From Kryptolebias marmoratus (Eukaryota; Chordata; Actinopteri; Cyprinodontiformes; Rivulidae): a stretch of DNA of 64,000 nucleotides. Under the pieces are notes generated by a model, which was given only the letters and a program-made list of their open reading frames with translations, searched no databases and was not told the origin of the DNA. Location: assembly GCF_001649575.2 (NCBI RefSeq), contig NC_051435.1, forward strand, positions 10,867,940-10,931,939, in the 5' to 3' direction. This document shows positions 21,621 to 35,000 of the stretch, piece after piece. Both the position numbers and the translations under genes were made by a program. Positions within the stretch are counted from its first letter, which is position 1; each line of letters starts with the position of its first letter.

Positions 21621-24360
21621 AAATGAGGACTTATTTATGGCACACACTGTACTTTGATATTTGTATCAGTATAATACTATTGTTATTTCTCTGTTTGGAA
21701 CTATATTTTAAGGTTGGTTTAGTCATGATTGAAAAAGTACAAAAACAGAACAGGTGCAGCAACTGGTCTTATCTGTTAAGTATATTATATATTCCAAAAA
21801 CTGATTTTGTATCTAGTGAAAATAAACTATATTTTATAGGCTGGAAAGAATGCAATGGAAATGGAGGAAAAAAACTGTGCTGTGGTCAGACAAATAATTT
21901 CAAAATCCGTTTGGAAGTCAGATATTGCACTGTCTACTACAACAGAAGGGAAAGGAACCAATTGTCTTGTTTCAAAGTGTGCAATTCAAAAGCTGACATG
22001 GGTGATTGTACCGGGGGACATGGGGGCAGATGAGGGCATATGGGTAAATTGCACACCAATAAAGTAACCTTTGGTGGTTTTAGGTTTATTAAAGCAACAT
22101 TTTGTGCTATTCAGACAATGACATTTACAGGGAAGTACAATATTCTTTTCCCAACAAGACAATGGTAACTCACACTGCACTGTATAATTTACACAGCCAG
22201 GACCCAAATAAGACTCAATATGCTATCTTACCTGCAATACAAATCCTGTTATTTGAAGAGTTATGTAAAGAAAAGGAGCACATAGGAGGTTTTAAACAGC
22301 TGAAACAATAAAATTCTGCAACAAACAATTTGCATTTAAAACTAAACAAATGTGAGTTTTTTCCCATAAAAAAGACATGATTAAACCCAATTTAATACAA
22401 AAAAACAACCTTTTTCCAACATCTGAATTGTTGAAATTCTTATAATTGGATTAGGTTTTTATTTATATGTATTAATAGACTCCCCAAGTTTGTTAATCTA
22501 ATCACAACTTTAATTTATATATTTTTTTAACTCTGCATGGGTCCCCACCAACCAGTTCATTCTTCAGTGCAGGTATTAAGAAATTAACTTCGGTTCAGCG
22601 TACTAACAACATGTACACCTGAACCCATCAACCAATAATAAATAAGTGAATAAACAAAACTATACAAAAACTCTTGGATAGTTTATACATTCTTTTCTAT
22701 ATAACAAGTCAATCTAATCCAAGAAAAAGGGAGTGACACAACTACAACTTTGTGTTTTTATTTATTGCTTTCACAGCTTCAAAACAAGCATAATCACTAC
22801 TGTGTTTTACTATAGATTCTATTAAATAATTCATTCAGTAAAAAATAAATCAGAATCATGTTAACATCTTACAATGAGATGTATTCATTTCCTACAAATG
22901 TCTAATAATATATTACTTAAATATACACTGACCAGAGTCAAAAAGGAAAACAGTAGGATTCACTGATCTATATTTAGTCAAATATAAAGATGTTTGGTAT
23001 TTGGATTGGTTGTATAGGCACAAAAAAACTTCTTTTTTTTTAGTGGGGCTTGCTTATGCACAAGTACTGTAAATTTGAGTGAATCACCTAGTTCTCTTCC
23101 TTCTTCCTCCAAAGCAGGCTGAATGTACATTAGAAAAAGACACATATATTGACATCATTTAATAATGTGCTACTTTGGGCTTGGAAACAGTGCAAAACAG
23201 TTTATAAATACATATTATAACGCATGCACTGCTTTGTAGAAATGCCTGCATCACACTTGCATGTCCGACGCCGGGATAACAGCAGATAATCCTCAAATCT
23301 GCGTGTAATGATATTTGCCCAAACAAGCATGTATGATGCATTCTGTTAGCTTAACATTTTACAGTAGGTGCACATCAGTGACTGCAATAATAATATTAAT
23401 GCACATTATTTAAAGAAATCTGTAGTATATTTGATACTGTAATGTATATTATAGCGCAATTCTCCAAAACCCCTGAGTCACACTTCAGAGAAGACAGGCA
23501 TACATCTAAGATAAGAAAACAGTTCTCAAACATTGGAAACGATGCTGTATTGTACTAATATTTGCTGAAAATAGGGTTTTAAATGTAACCCACACAAGCT
23601 TTAGGCTCGAAACAGGCTATAACTTTAATGACCTGGTTCAGCAGTGATGGTTGAGCGTGTGTGTGTGTGTGTGGACAGAATCATGCAGTATCCTCCGTCC
23701 CAGGAGAGGAAATTCACAGTATGCATTTCCACAGCCCTGTCACAGCCTCGGTGTCAGGTGCTATGCAACAATTTTAGAAACTGGGGAAAAAGAATAGCTG
23801 TGTCATCGCTTTTCCTGCTGCAACAAAGTCACCCCCCTCATACTTCAGGTACACACAGCAGTGCCAGGCTTTGCATTGGCTCACACCCTTGTTTCAAAGT
23901 CTCAGGCTGCGTAGGTCAACTGTCTGAACAAACATCTGCGCCCGCTAGCTGCCAGCCGGACTTGAAAAGATTAATGGGCTGTCACCATTCAGAATCCATA
24001 ATCTTTAGGGGAAGCTTACATTTTTTTTCTTGCCCGTGTTCGAGTGTTTTCAAAGCAAGAGATTCACATTAACAGTGACTTCTGTAGCTGCACGGTTGAC
24101 ATTCTTCATACTACTTATTCTGACTTTTTTTTCCCCCATACACACTTGAAAGTGTTGGAAACAAATCAAAGTTATAAACATCTGAGGATGACCAAGTCTG
24201 CGGCAGTCTGTAATCACGGCTTGAAACGGAGCAATTAGAAGTGGCAATTTGGTGGCTAACATCCTGTTCAGCAGCTGATTTACTTGTGTCTCTCCTCTGG
24301 CCTTCCTACTTTGTACCTAATGGAATAATTTGGATTAACATTGTCTGCTGCAGTTAAAGG

Positions 24361-24665
24361 TGGGTGATAATTTAATTTCCTGTGTGTGTCTGTTAGCAAA
24401 ATATCTCATGAACCAGAGGACGGATTTTATTGAAACTCGCATTAAGTAATCATTGAATGTTCGATTACAACTGATTAAATTTTGGACTCAGCCCAATTTA
24501 ACTTGGCCACCATAACTGACCTTAGCAAACACAAAGGTGGCTATAACTCAAACTTACAAATATGCTCAAATTTGGTGTCGTAGTAGCTGAGAGTCACCTC
24601 CAACTCTTATCGCCAAAGATCTTTGTTTAAAACGTTGGCATGTGGGCAATATGCATTCCTTTAAG
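24361..24665. repeat. Dispersed repeat family B copy
   Basis: It contains TCTGTTAGCAAAATATCTCA, then GGACGGATTTTATTGAAACT, ACTGATTAAATTTTGGA and GGTGGCTATAACTCAAAC. The same order is seen twice at 52719-53380. Confidence 0.65.
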
Positions 24666-25329
24666 GAACGGTAGTTTAATTTAAAGTGGTTTTCTGTGAA
24701 GTTTTCATCAGAAATAAATATTTTACCTGCAGTAAAAGAAATGCTCGTATCATTGACAGTTTAAGATGTCATGCAGACGTTTTCTCAAGAAAGACAAGCT
24801 AATGGTTAGTTACAATGGGGACAACTACAAAAAGATTCTGCCCATTAAAAAAAAAGCTCAATATTTAAAAATTCATAGCAGTTCATGTTTATGGTATTTT
24901 ATCAACATTTGCTTTTTAATCACTTTTGAATCAGACAGATATATACAGAGAAGCCAATGATTATTTATGCTGAATAAAAAGTGAGTCTGCAGTTCAGTAC
25001 CCGCTGCCAAACAAGAAATGTTAAGCATAACAGGGCAGAGTAATTATCTGATGGACAAGTCAGAAGGTGTAATACTATGTTAAATAGCATTAACTTAAAC
25101 TACTATAATTATTTGGATTTTACTTTGCTAATTGTACTTTAGAATCAGAAGGTTTGTCTGCCAGATTATGATCAGTATGTTTCATCTTGCAGCATAAGTT
25201 TCACACAGATCATTCCTGGTGACTCAGTGACAGTAGACTCAGTCTTTACTCTAAACACCCATAGACTTCTATGTAAATATCTACCAAATGCAAAAGTGAC
25301 TGCTTTCACACAAACTGCTCGGAAATTTG

Positions 25330-25535
25330 AGAGATTGGAGTAAAGATGGCTGCAGTCCCCTTCTGAGGCTGACCGTGCTGAGACTAGCCACTAAACCTGT
25401 CTCTTTTGAGAAAACTTCTGCCTGTTATTTCAAACTGATAATACTCTTGAGCGCTTTCTTTGCAGGTAAGACACTGACCATTGATAACAACTGCACAGAA
25501 CATCACTTCAAACAATCTAAACTATCCCTTTAAGG
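25330..25535. repeat. MITE family A fragment, right end
   Basis: It contains GAGACTAGCCACTAAACC, TGCAGGTAAGACACTGACC and ends AATCTAAACTATCCCTTTAA, the inverted form of the left terminus AAAGGGATAGTT. Confidence 0.6.
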
Positions 25536-25699
25536 GAGGCTGTGTGACTGTCTGTGTGGCGCTGCCTCCACCCTCATTGCCTCCATTTTCCAGATCAAAA
25601 AAAAATTATTTGAAAGAAAAAAAAAAGTCAGTTCTGGCAGTAAGACTGTAATTTTGGCGTAGATGTGGACACTGACCAAGCATGCTCATCTTGTCCACA

Positions 25700-26551
25700 T
25701 TTTTTATTTACACTATTGAGGATCGGCTGGCTAGAGTCACTGGTGAGTTGTGTTGATCAGTGCATGGTAGTTGGAAACTAATACAAGAACCAAAACAACA
25801 AACAACTGATGTGATGCACTGATGTTTGAGGTGCTGGTCAGTCTGCTTCGTCATGTGTGAGGTAGATCAGTCTGTTCTTGTTCAGAGATGTTCGGGTGGG
25901 ACACATTTATACGACCGTCAATGTAACCGTTCTTTTTTTTTCTGGTCCGGTGAGTAAAGTTATTAATGCAGACAGATTGGTTCACTGATGGGGAGACCAG
26001 ATTTCAATGCAGTAGGTCATGCAGTGTTCAGACTTTGTGACCAACTGCGTGTGAGAGGACATTAAAAGCTAAAGAACAGTCGCAGGAAGAGTACAGAGCT
26101 TCGATGAGACAGGAAGTTGCTTAAGTTTTTAAGACGACTCAGTATTATTAAAAGCATCCCTGAATTTAGGTAAAATCTACGGTGAAGGAAGTGCTGTCCA
26201 CATACAGGGGCAGGCTCCACTGGGCTGAGGAGGTTCAGAAGAATATAGCCGGGCATCCTCATGTACATTACATTTGTGAAATGAAAATGAGCAATGGTTA
26301 CTGATTTGATCCTGTTTAGTTATTAAACTGGCATCTGCTGAGAACCGTTTCTTATTTCCTTCTTCTTAAATGCAAAATCAGCATTTCATCCACATGCACA
26401 ATAAAATGAAAATCTTATTTCCATAACATAGCCACTGTGAGTTAACAAGACAAGATGGCTGTGCCAGCATGCTGATCAAAACAAACAAAAGTGCTACATA
26501 GTAATTACAGCATCATAACCCCAGTATTAGAACGCGGTGCTCCTGAAAAGT
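25700..26551 (-). other. kcnh7: kcnh7 3' UTR (predicted)
   Basis: From the stop codon (26552-26554) to the first minus-strand AATAAA at 25703-25708. No coding potential was recognised. A longer UTR is possible. Confidence 0.4.
25703..25708 (-). terminator. kcnh7: Candidate polyadenylation signal AATAAA, kcnh7
   Basis: The nearest canonical hexamer on the minus strand, about 845 nt after the kcnh7 stop codon. Confidence 0.35.
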
Positions 26552-26845
26552 TTATGGCCTTGGAAAGTTTGGGTCTGGGATGAGTCTGTGGTGTCGTTCG
26601 GTGCTGTGGCTGGGGTCAGAAGGCGACGCAGAGGAACAGGAGGCAGATGAGGTTTCAGCTGGAGGAGGAATCAGTGCTGACTGTTGGTGTACTGTGATCT
26701 GTTGTTGCTGCTTATGCTTGTCTGTATGTCTCTGTTTAAAAACTGCTGCTGTAAGGCTGTCTTTGACGGGCGCATTCACAATGGCCAAGGTGTGCACAGA
26801 GTCTTTGGATTCCTGAATGGTGCTCTCCAGTTTATGGCTGGGGCC
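26552..26845 (-). CDS. kcnh7: kcnh7 last exon, C-terminal tail
   Basis: 97 residues from [16 protein letters not shown] to the end [12 protein letters not shown], comparable to the end of human ERG3 (HRHVSDPGLPGK). It includes a short Gln-rich run ([11 protein letters not shown]). The stop TAA is at 26552-26554. Confidence 0.9.
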   Translation of the reverse strand, partial: GPSHKLESTIQESKDSVHTLAIVNAPVKDSLTAAVFKQRHTDKHKQQQQITVHQQSALIPPPAETSSASCSSASPSDPSHSTERHHRLIPDPNFPRP

Positions 26846-29800
26846 CTGAGAAGACGCATAAAGAAAGCAGGCTTTAGAGTTCAACAGAAGATGTCCATAT
26901 TTACAGGAAATAAGAGGAAAATAATGGGATTTATTGTATATATATATAAAAAAAAAGTTTTCTAAATAAACCAACATCCATACTTGAGTGCTGGCATGGC
27001 TGAAAAGATGGCTTGCAGTCAGAGCAACTGGCTGAACCTTCGCAGCAGGTCTTTGATAGTCTGGACTGGCAGTCACAGTGCTGTAGGCAGGGGGTCCGAG
27101 AGTCGGCTGTCTCTGCAGCATTTGCAAGATGGTCTGAATATCTGAGATCAGCTGTGACTCCAGCCTTAAAAAGATCAAAACAGTTAGTTAGAAGCGCAGT
27201 GAGACAGACGTAATGTTTAATCCAAGACAAGAAGAGTTAAATGAGACGAGTGTGTGACCCTGGCTGAGTCTGATGAGGGCTGAAAACATACTGTGCTTCA
27301 CTGAGCGGTAGATGTAGCTTCTGCTCCTTACTGGGGGACAAATGAAGAGACTGCAAAGGTGTGGAAGCACATCGAGGAAGAGTAGTAGATGAAAGGCACT
27401 GCTCTGGCAAGGAGTGATAATGAGCCATGTGTAGGAGGTGTGAGTTCAGAGTTTATTGTGGAAATGACTGTCGTTTCTGTTTAGTCAATCTCAGACATCA
27501 TCCAAACTCTAAATTTTAGCTAACAGCAAAAAAATAAAAAATAAAAAAATAAATGTAATGGACTAAAGTTTGGTGGTTATACATAAAAAAGAAAGCAAAA
27601 CAAACAGTGTTATATCACCATTTTTTTCTCCCTGCTGTATGATTTAGGACTAGTTAAAGCCAGAAAAAACACAATATGATAGGAAAGTGCTGCTGATCCA
27701 GCAGCTAGCATGCATTAGGGAAAAAAATAAGGTCAGGTATAGAGCAGAGGATAAAATATCTTATTTGCGCTTAATAAAATGAGCTGGCCCAGTATTTCAG
27801 GCATCCTGATGTTATCTTTCATTCTCTGTGGTAATTCCAGCTAAAAATAACCCCTGCTGTTTATTTGTATCTCTGTCTCACGTGGCAGCTGGCGTGTTGT
27901 TGAATTTATGGCTGATGCGTTTCTTTATTGAAAAAAAAAAGAGAATTAAAAGTTGATTTCTGTAAAACAAAATGAACCACATTGTTTTTATTTATTTATT
28001 TTTTTTTCAGCTTTTATATTGAGTCATCAGTTTTTGGAGTACTTCTGAAGTCTGGAGAAAAAAAAATTAGCACAAACTTTGCACCAACTTGCTCTCAAGT
28101 TTAAATGCTCCAGCCTCCCACTTTCAGTCCTACAAAAGATTCTGGCAGCTAGTTGTCTCTCTCCACCTACTCATGAACATTCAATGTTAGTTCTGTGTAC
28201 TTTTAACAATGTGGGAGGTGACAACTAAAAAAAATAAAACAGTTCCTAACTGTTAAATGAAAAAAAAATAAATAAAAAAAGCGACAACAGTTGGGTGGAA
28301 ATGTAATGAACACTGTACTGACAGTCTGGCTCTTCTGCCTCTTGTTTCTCCCATAAGGCCCTGTTCATACCTTGCATTAAAGATGCATCTCAGGTAATTT
28401 GATTGCAAGTGGTCAGCTCTGATTGAGAGCATTCGCATCAAGCAGTAAATGTGCATCCCGAAACATTCCTGCGATTAGATATAAGTTATCCGCTCCGTAT
28501 GCAGATAGACAAGCAGCCACGTCACACAGTGGGCTGTCAGATCAGTGTGACAGCAGGGCTGCAAATATTTCTGTAAAATTACAATACATTCCGACACGGT
28601 TCAGAGCCATTTGGACTGCATTTTCATAGCGTTATTTCTTAATGAGCTTAATTACCTAACAGACGGAATATGAAAAAAAACATGATGCATATAATGATTA
28701 GTGACTTCATGAAGCTCAGTATCAGAAAGAAAAGATGAAAATTTTAATCTATGAAACTCCAGGGTGCGCTGACAGATGTCAGCTGTTGTTTTTGCACAGT
28801 TTCACTGTGAACGTAACACCAGTGTTTAATTAGGTGAATATATCGTGACATAGTGCTGCTCAGACTGTTTTTCACACGCACACAATATAGCTTATTGCGA
28901 TCACAGTGGGTCCATTCAGCTCTAAACATTTAGAACAAACTTTAAACTAAAGAGAAACTCACCATGCAGTGTTCTTGTAAACCACTATTATAAATTAAAT
29001 GCTTAAAAAAGTGGCATTTTTACTGAGAGGCATTTGTATAAATAGGTCACTGAAAACCTTTAGCCAAGAAAAACAAACAAAAATATATTTTATGTTTTGA
29101 ATATTCTAAAATATTTCTGTTTAATTTTCTTTAATCAGTGGGAAACTGAGCAACCTTTTTTTTTTAAAATATAAGACATCCAGGTAATAACTCTGCTGCC
29201 TGTGTGGTCCAGTCAGTTCAGTAGGAAGTCCTACACCCAGGACCAGGATGGACTGCATTCAGACGACCAAACATATATGAATAAAAGCAGCCCAGGCCAC
29301 CTCCAAAAATGGCTGAGTGAAAACAATTTCAATGCACATTGAAGCTGTTTACACGTTTTCAGTGCTATCTGAATGCAGTCTAACAGATTTAAATACCAGG
29401 TCTGAACAGGGTCTAAGTTGCCTTGCACTGGGGTCAAATGTTCTATATTTTCATTTACTCAATTGGTTTTATGCCTAAATGGTTTTAATTTCTGAAAAAG
29501 TGTTTTAACAATGCATCAGAAACAGGTGGACTTATGGAGTCCAATCAGTGTGAGAATATTTCCAAAACTTAAACTCTTGTAATAGAAATTTTAATTTCTA
29601 AATACAATGAGCATTTATAGAAATAATACATTCATAGAAATACCTTCAAAACGTGATATGTTTGGAAAAAAAAAAATCATCCAGGTTTTAAAATGTGCCT
29701 TAATTGGACAGAAAGTCACACAGACGCATGCTCCAGTAAAGTTCATACTCTGGGGTAATTCATAGTTTGTGACAGTGAAAGGAAAACCCGTTTGTGCTTT

Positions 29801-31995
29801 GCTGACTCCAAAAACTCGTACCTGTTTAAGTGCTCCTGAAGCTGACTTAAGCGTTGTTCCACCTCTCCGTATGTGACTTCGCTGGCAGAATTATCATCCT
29901 CTCTCAGGTCCTGGAAGTGTGCTGACTCATCCAGGTAGTCTGTGTGCTTCTTCGAGGCCCATTTATCACAGCCCAGATCTGGATAACCAAACCAACACAC
30001 ATGCTTCACTTTTTCACATGTGGGCCAGCACAACGCCATCTCCACACAAAAAGAAACTAAAATAGAATGCAATTAATCTCCGCAGGAAAGCTATGTGTAT
30101 GTTCTTACTTGTAATTTATCAAGCTTTTGCAGCGGGACAACTATTATAGCGATGTTTGCCCTGTTGTTATCTCTGCTGGGCACATGGCACTTTTCAGTCT
30201 GCTGTCCTGTGATATCTGCTGTGCCCCTTTTGTGATTTTAAACAGTGTTGTGCCCCTTTTGTGGTTTCAAGCAATGAGGAGATTATTTGAGCAGCTTGTC
30301 CTACCTGCAAAGACCGCTATTTATCTAAGAAATGGTCTGTGCAGGTGGGTTTGTGCTAACACGAGTTGTAAGTACAGTTTAATCTTGAGAGGTTTTCTCT
30401 GCATCTCCAGTTGTTCAAATGAATAAATATGACATTTTAACCAGACTCTAAAGACACAATGAATGTAAATGCAAAATGCAATTTACGCTGTTGAACCAAC
30501 TGAGACTGTGGATCAACATTAATTTAATTTTAGGCAAGAGCTGGCAAGACTCATAAAGGTGTAAAAGAATCATGAAAATATAATGGTTTCAGACACAAAG
30601 TCAGGAATAAATATTCTAATTATTACACTTCTTGATTTTCCCTTGAAGGTTTCTGATATAAATTGTCGAAAGGTAAATGAGAATGTTTCAAAATATTGTC
30701 ATTAAAAGTGGGGTTTATGTTATATTTTTGTTTTGTCAGTTTCTTTATATTTAGTCTTGTTTTTTCTGCTCCCCATTTATCTTGACATTGTTAGTAATCA
30801 GTACACCTGCTCTTGTTAGTGTGATTTTTTTTTTCGGTCTTAGCTCATATACTCCTAATGTTTCTTTGTTCTATGTTTGTGCTCCTCCATGCCTTCTCCA
30901 GCCTTTGGTTTTGGCAGCGTCTTTTGTTTTCAATGAAATTCCTGAATATCTTTCCACCTACATGCAGTGTCCTGCACTTTGTCATAATTTATGACAGCTT
31001 TTGCTTCAAGTTACATTCATCAGTCACGTTTTGAAGTTTCTATAAGCCATAAAAAGGAAAACATGTGTGTGTAATCATGTTCTCTTGTTAAATTGTGTGA
31101 GTCTTTGCTGTCAGTTATTGTGGTGTAATTTCTGTGTGTGTGCAAAGCAGAATAAAAGCAGTGGCTGTTCTAATGTCCTGGTGTCAAACACATAAAGAAT
31201 CAAAGGAACTGAATTTGCTAATGCCACAAAGTGTAAAACAGCACTTGAGATCTTTTACCTCCAGTAGATGTTCTTCTGCCCAAGCCGTCTTTAACAATAA
31301 GATCTGGGTCTAGGACTGGAACGCTGAGTGAAGAGGAACCCAGGGCAACTGAGCATCTCTTTAGGCACGAGTTGGACCCTCTCTCCTTTTGAGCGTCTTT
31401 AACCACCTCCTTGTTTTCCCCTGGAGGATGGCAATCAACAGGAGTTATATGGAATAACACCATACTACAATCCATAGAGAATACGTTTTCTCAATGAGCA
31501 GCACTCAGCAAACAATAACAAAGAACACATTTGCTACCGAAAAGAATGCTCAACAAGGCTTCACAGCAGATAAGTCTCTACTAACCTTCGGGAAGATCGG
31601 GGGTGAAGGAGATTCTTCTTTTCATGCTTTTGTTGCTCTTACCATCAGACTCACATTCTTCGACACTAGGGGGCTACAAAAGTTACAAAAAAAAAAGTAT
31701 AAATTTTGAAATTAACCAAATATATAAGGATGTTAAAAAGAGCTGACTATAAAAATGCATTTTGACTATTTTCCACCTTGGCGGACTCATCTCTGAGGTT
31801 GAAGGTAAGCTCCAGGTTGTTGAAGAAGTAATCTGAAAACTCGGGGTACATATCAAGCACCTCCAGCAGATCTTCCCTTTGAATGGTACTCAGGTCGCAG
31901 TAACTCAGAGCACGCACATCTGCATTGGACTTTCCAGACTTGGTGAAGAGGTGGATCATTTCTCCAAAGATGTCATTTTTTCCTGGCAGTGACAA

Positions 31996-32058
<63 letters not shown>

Positions 32059-35000
32059 ATACATTCAATTAATTGGCTAGTTGGTAACACAGGAAATATT
32101 GACTTTACCTGCATAACCTTTATGCTTCAACACAAGACATTTGTGCTGACATTTATCTATTCCTCTTATTATTATACTCAAGAACGGCAGAGGTGTTTGT
32201 TTTTGTGCCTTTTCTTTGTCTGAGTATTTTCTCCCAAGGCCAGGGCATCAGCTGTCTCTCCATCTTTGATCTATTATTTATCCCGAGGAATAACCAGTAA
32301 CACAAAGCAACTTTGATGTGAGGGGGGGGGAAGTGGAGGCTTGATAGTAATTGACACACTCCACACGTTGCGCACTTCAAAGGAAAATATTTGGGTTGGT
32401 AAAACCTATTACATAATGAAGCCAGTTCTTCTGCAAACTTCCTCAACGCCATGATACCTACTGCGCCATAGGCTCAGTTTTCACATAAAAGAATAAAAAA
32501 GTTTGCTTTAGTTGAATAAGGACCTATTTTTGCAAAGAACAAGAGGTTTGGTCTAAAGGCCATCATAAAAAACTCCCTTTGTTGGTGTGTGGGGTTCACT
32601 AAATGCCAACTGTGTGCGCAGGGGTTCAGGAAAAAGAGATACGATACATTGGCTGCCAGTGTTCTTTTCACAGCATGCACAGGACACCTTTCTACCACAG
32701 AGGAAAGCCTCACACAGAGTGATGAATTTCTCCCCAACATGCAGCTCTCAACACTTGGATTTAGGTAACGGTTAGTTTAGCAGACTAATTTCACACCCGT
32801 GAAACAATGCAACCAGGTTTGCAGAAGTCAGCATCATTAGAAAAGAAAAATGCTTCCATTCTGTTTTGTTTTTTTCCACCTCCCTCTGGGCTCTTTGAGG
32901 CTGAAAGAATTATCCAAGAAACTACAGAAGAAGCAACACAAATCTGAGAACAATACTGGTAATTGAGAATTATATATGTATATCTTTCTGTATTAAACAG
33001 CAAATACTCCTACACCTCAACTTTTTATGTCAGATTCAGTGATTGAGAACATTTATTACATAAAGTTAGTTCAGAATTTGTTTGTAGGGGGTCACGTGAT
33101 GCAGTTATCCTGAGCGGACGCTTGTCGCTGGGCTCCCACTCCTCTCGAGCCAACTTGGATTATTCTAATATATTTATTTAAACTAACAAACTGTAGGCTT
33201 ATTTTATAGCAACCCGACACCATGCCCAACTCGAAAACAGCCAAATCATCCGCTTATAAACCAACTGAAGAGCCAACAAGGAAGAATACGCTAACTAGCA
33301 AAGAAGCTACCCAGGTAGCTCGGCAGCACGAGGTACTAGCTAGCGGCTCTGACACTCTAGCGGCAGACATTTCCCAATCTGTTACTGAGAAGATTTCGGC
33401 TCTGATTGACACGAAGTTTAAGGAGTTTTCCACCACCTTGGGTAACCTATCTGCTAAAATAGAAAACAATACGGAACGCATCACGGAAGCGGAGCACCGC
33501 ATTTCAGCGGTGGAGGACGACATGTCTGCGGTGGGACCCAGGTTGAAGGAGCTGGAGTCGAAAGTACGCACTCTGACGGAGAAATGTATAGATCTGGAGG
33601 GACGGAGCCGTAGGGATAATATCCTGATCTACAACCTCAAAGAAGACACGGAAGGCCGACAACCAGTCTCATTTTTTGAGAGATGGCTCCCTACTCTTCT
33701 TGGCTTGGAGTCTAAGCGGGGCGTCATTAAGATCGACCGGGCTCATCGGAGCCTTGGACCGCCGAGACCTGACCGACCGCGTGCCGTGATTGTTAAGCTA
33801 CATCACTCCAGAGATACATCCAGGATCCTGGCGGCGGCAAGGAAGCAGGCTCCGCTCACATACGAAGGCCAAACTATCTTCATCAAACAGGATATGACCG
33901 CTGCTGTTAAGGAGATGCGCCGGGCGTTTAACGGGGTGTGTGATCGTCTTATCAAGAAGGAGGTGAGATTCTCCATGCGGTATCCGGCTGTCCTATCTTT
34001 TACGCACGAAGGAAAAACCCGAGCGTTTCGATCACCGAAGGCTGCACTTGCTTTCCTGGACGAAATGAACTGAGACTGTCCTGTGGTTTGGTTGAACAAA
34101 CGCGCTGATCCTTTGCCTGGAGACTGATGCTCTGCTCTTGCTTTCTTTTTCTCTTCGGTGCTGTTGTAAAGGTATGTGGCTAATTATCGGACAGATGTTC
34201 CACGATTTGGTCTTTTGTTTCTTTTGTTTACCATGTGCCTCACATGGATAAGCAAGATATGTTTAAAACCAAGCTGGTTGCTGGGATTTTTTTACCAACG
34301 TGTTTAAATTGCTGGGGCTCGGGGTGGGGTGGGGGGGTTTAGTTTTAGGGAGGTTGTCCGATTTTCCTTTCTCGGCGGCGACTCTTCTCGGTTTCATGTG
34401 CCCCGGTTTTCACTTTTTTTACTGCGGTTGGCGGCCCAGAACCGCACAGGGAAAAGGGGGGTGGTGGGTGGGGGTCAGAGGGTTTGTTAGGGGCATCGTT
34501 TGGGGATGGCCATCTCTTCGTTCATGTGTTTTTTTTTTCGTTATTGTTTATGCCAACGTACAATGTAAGCTACCCGTTTTTCATGTCAGAAAACTGCCGG
34601 TTTTTCAATTACTTTTCATAAATTCATGGGGGAATACTGTTATAACACCCTCTCACAGAGTATCAAACTATCGTCAACTTTACTATGAGTGATCTCAAAA
34701 TAGTCTCCCTTAATGTTAAGGGAATAAATAACGTGATAAAAAGACAAAAGATCCTAACATTCTTGAAAAAAGAAAACACAAAAATAGCGTTATTGTCAGA
34801 AACCCACTTAACTGACAATGAGCACCTTAAACTTAGAAGGAATTGGGTGGGCCAGGTGCATTACTCATCACATAACTCTAAGAGTAGAGGAGTTGCCATA
34901 TTAATCCACCGGAGTCTCCCCTTTACTTTGGAGAAAACTATGAGCGACAATGATGGTCGATATGTTCTTATCTCAGGTTTTCTTTATGGAGAACACATCC

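Larger units (their letters stand above)
21621..25700. other. Intergenic stretch between ifih1 and kcnh7, no gene recognised
   Basis: AT-rich sequence with no exon that could be recognised on either strand. Human GCA (grancalcin, EF-hand protein) lies at the equivalent place, but no EF-hand coding segment was found. Two dispersed repeats occur (24361-24665 and 25330-25535). Part could be a longer kcnh7 3' UTR; other minus-strand AATAAA hexamers occur near 22755-22764. Confidence 0.5.

Noticed and set aside
21278..22033. 251-codon plus-strand frame upstream of ifih1
   Set aside because: No recognisable domain; it starts in a probable retroposon remnant and runs into AT-rich sequence with no gene-like composition.
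23644..24072. 142-codon plus-strand frame in the ifih1-kcnh7 interval
   Set aside because: Low-complexity start over a GT run, no domain and no splice context matching grancalcin.
34300..34692. 130-codon frame between LINE ORF1 and ORF2
   Set aside because: It is driven by the G-rich spacer, overlaps the ORF2 start and has no domain.
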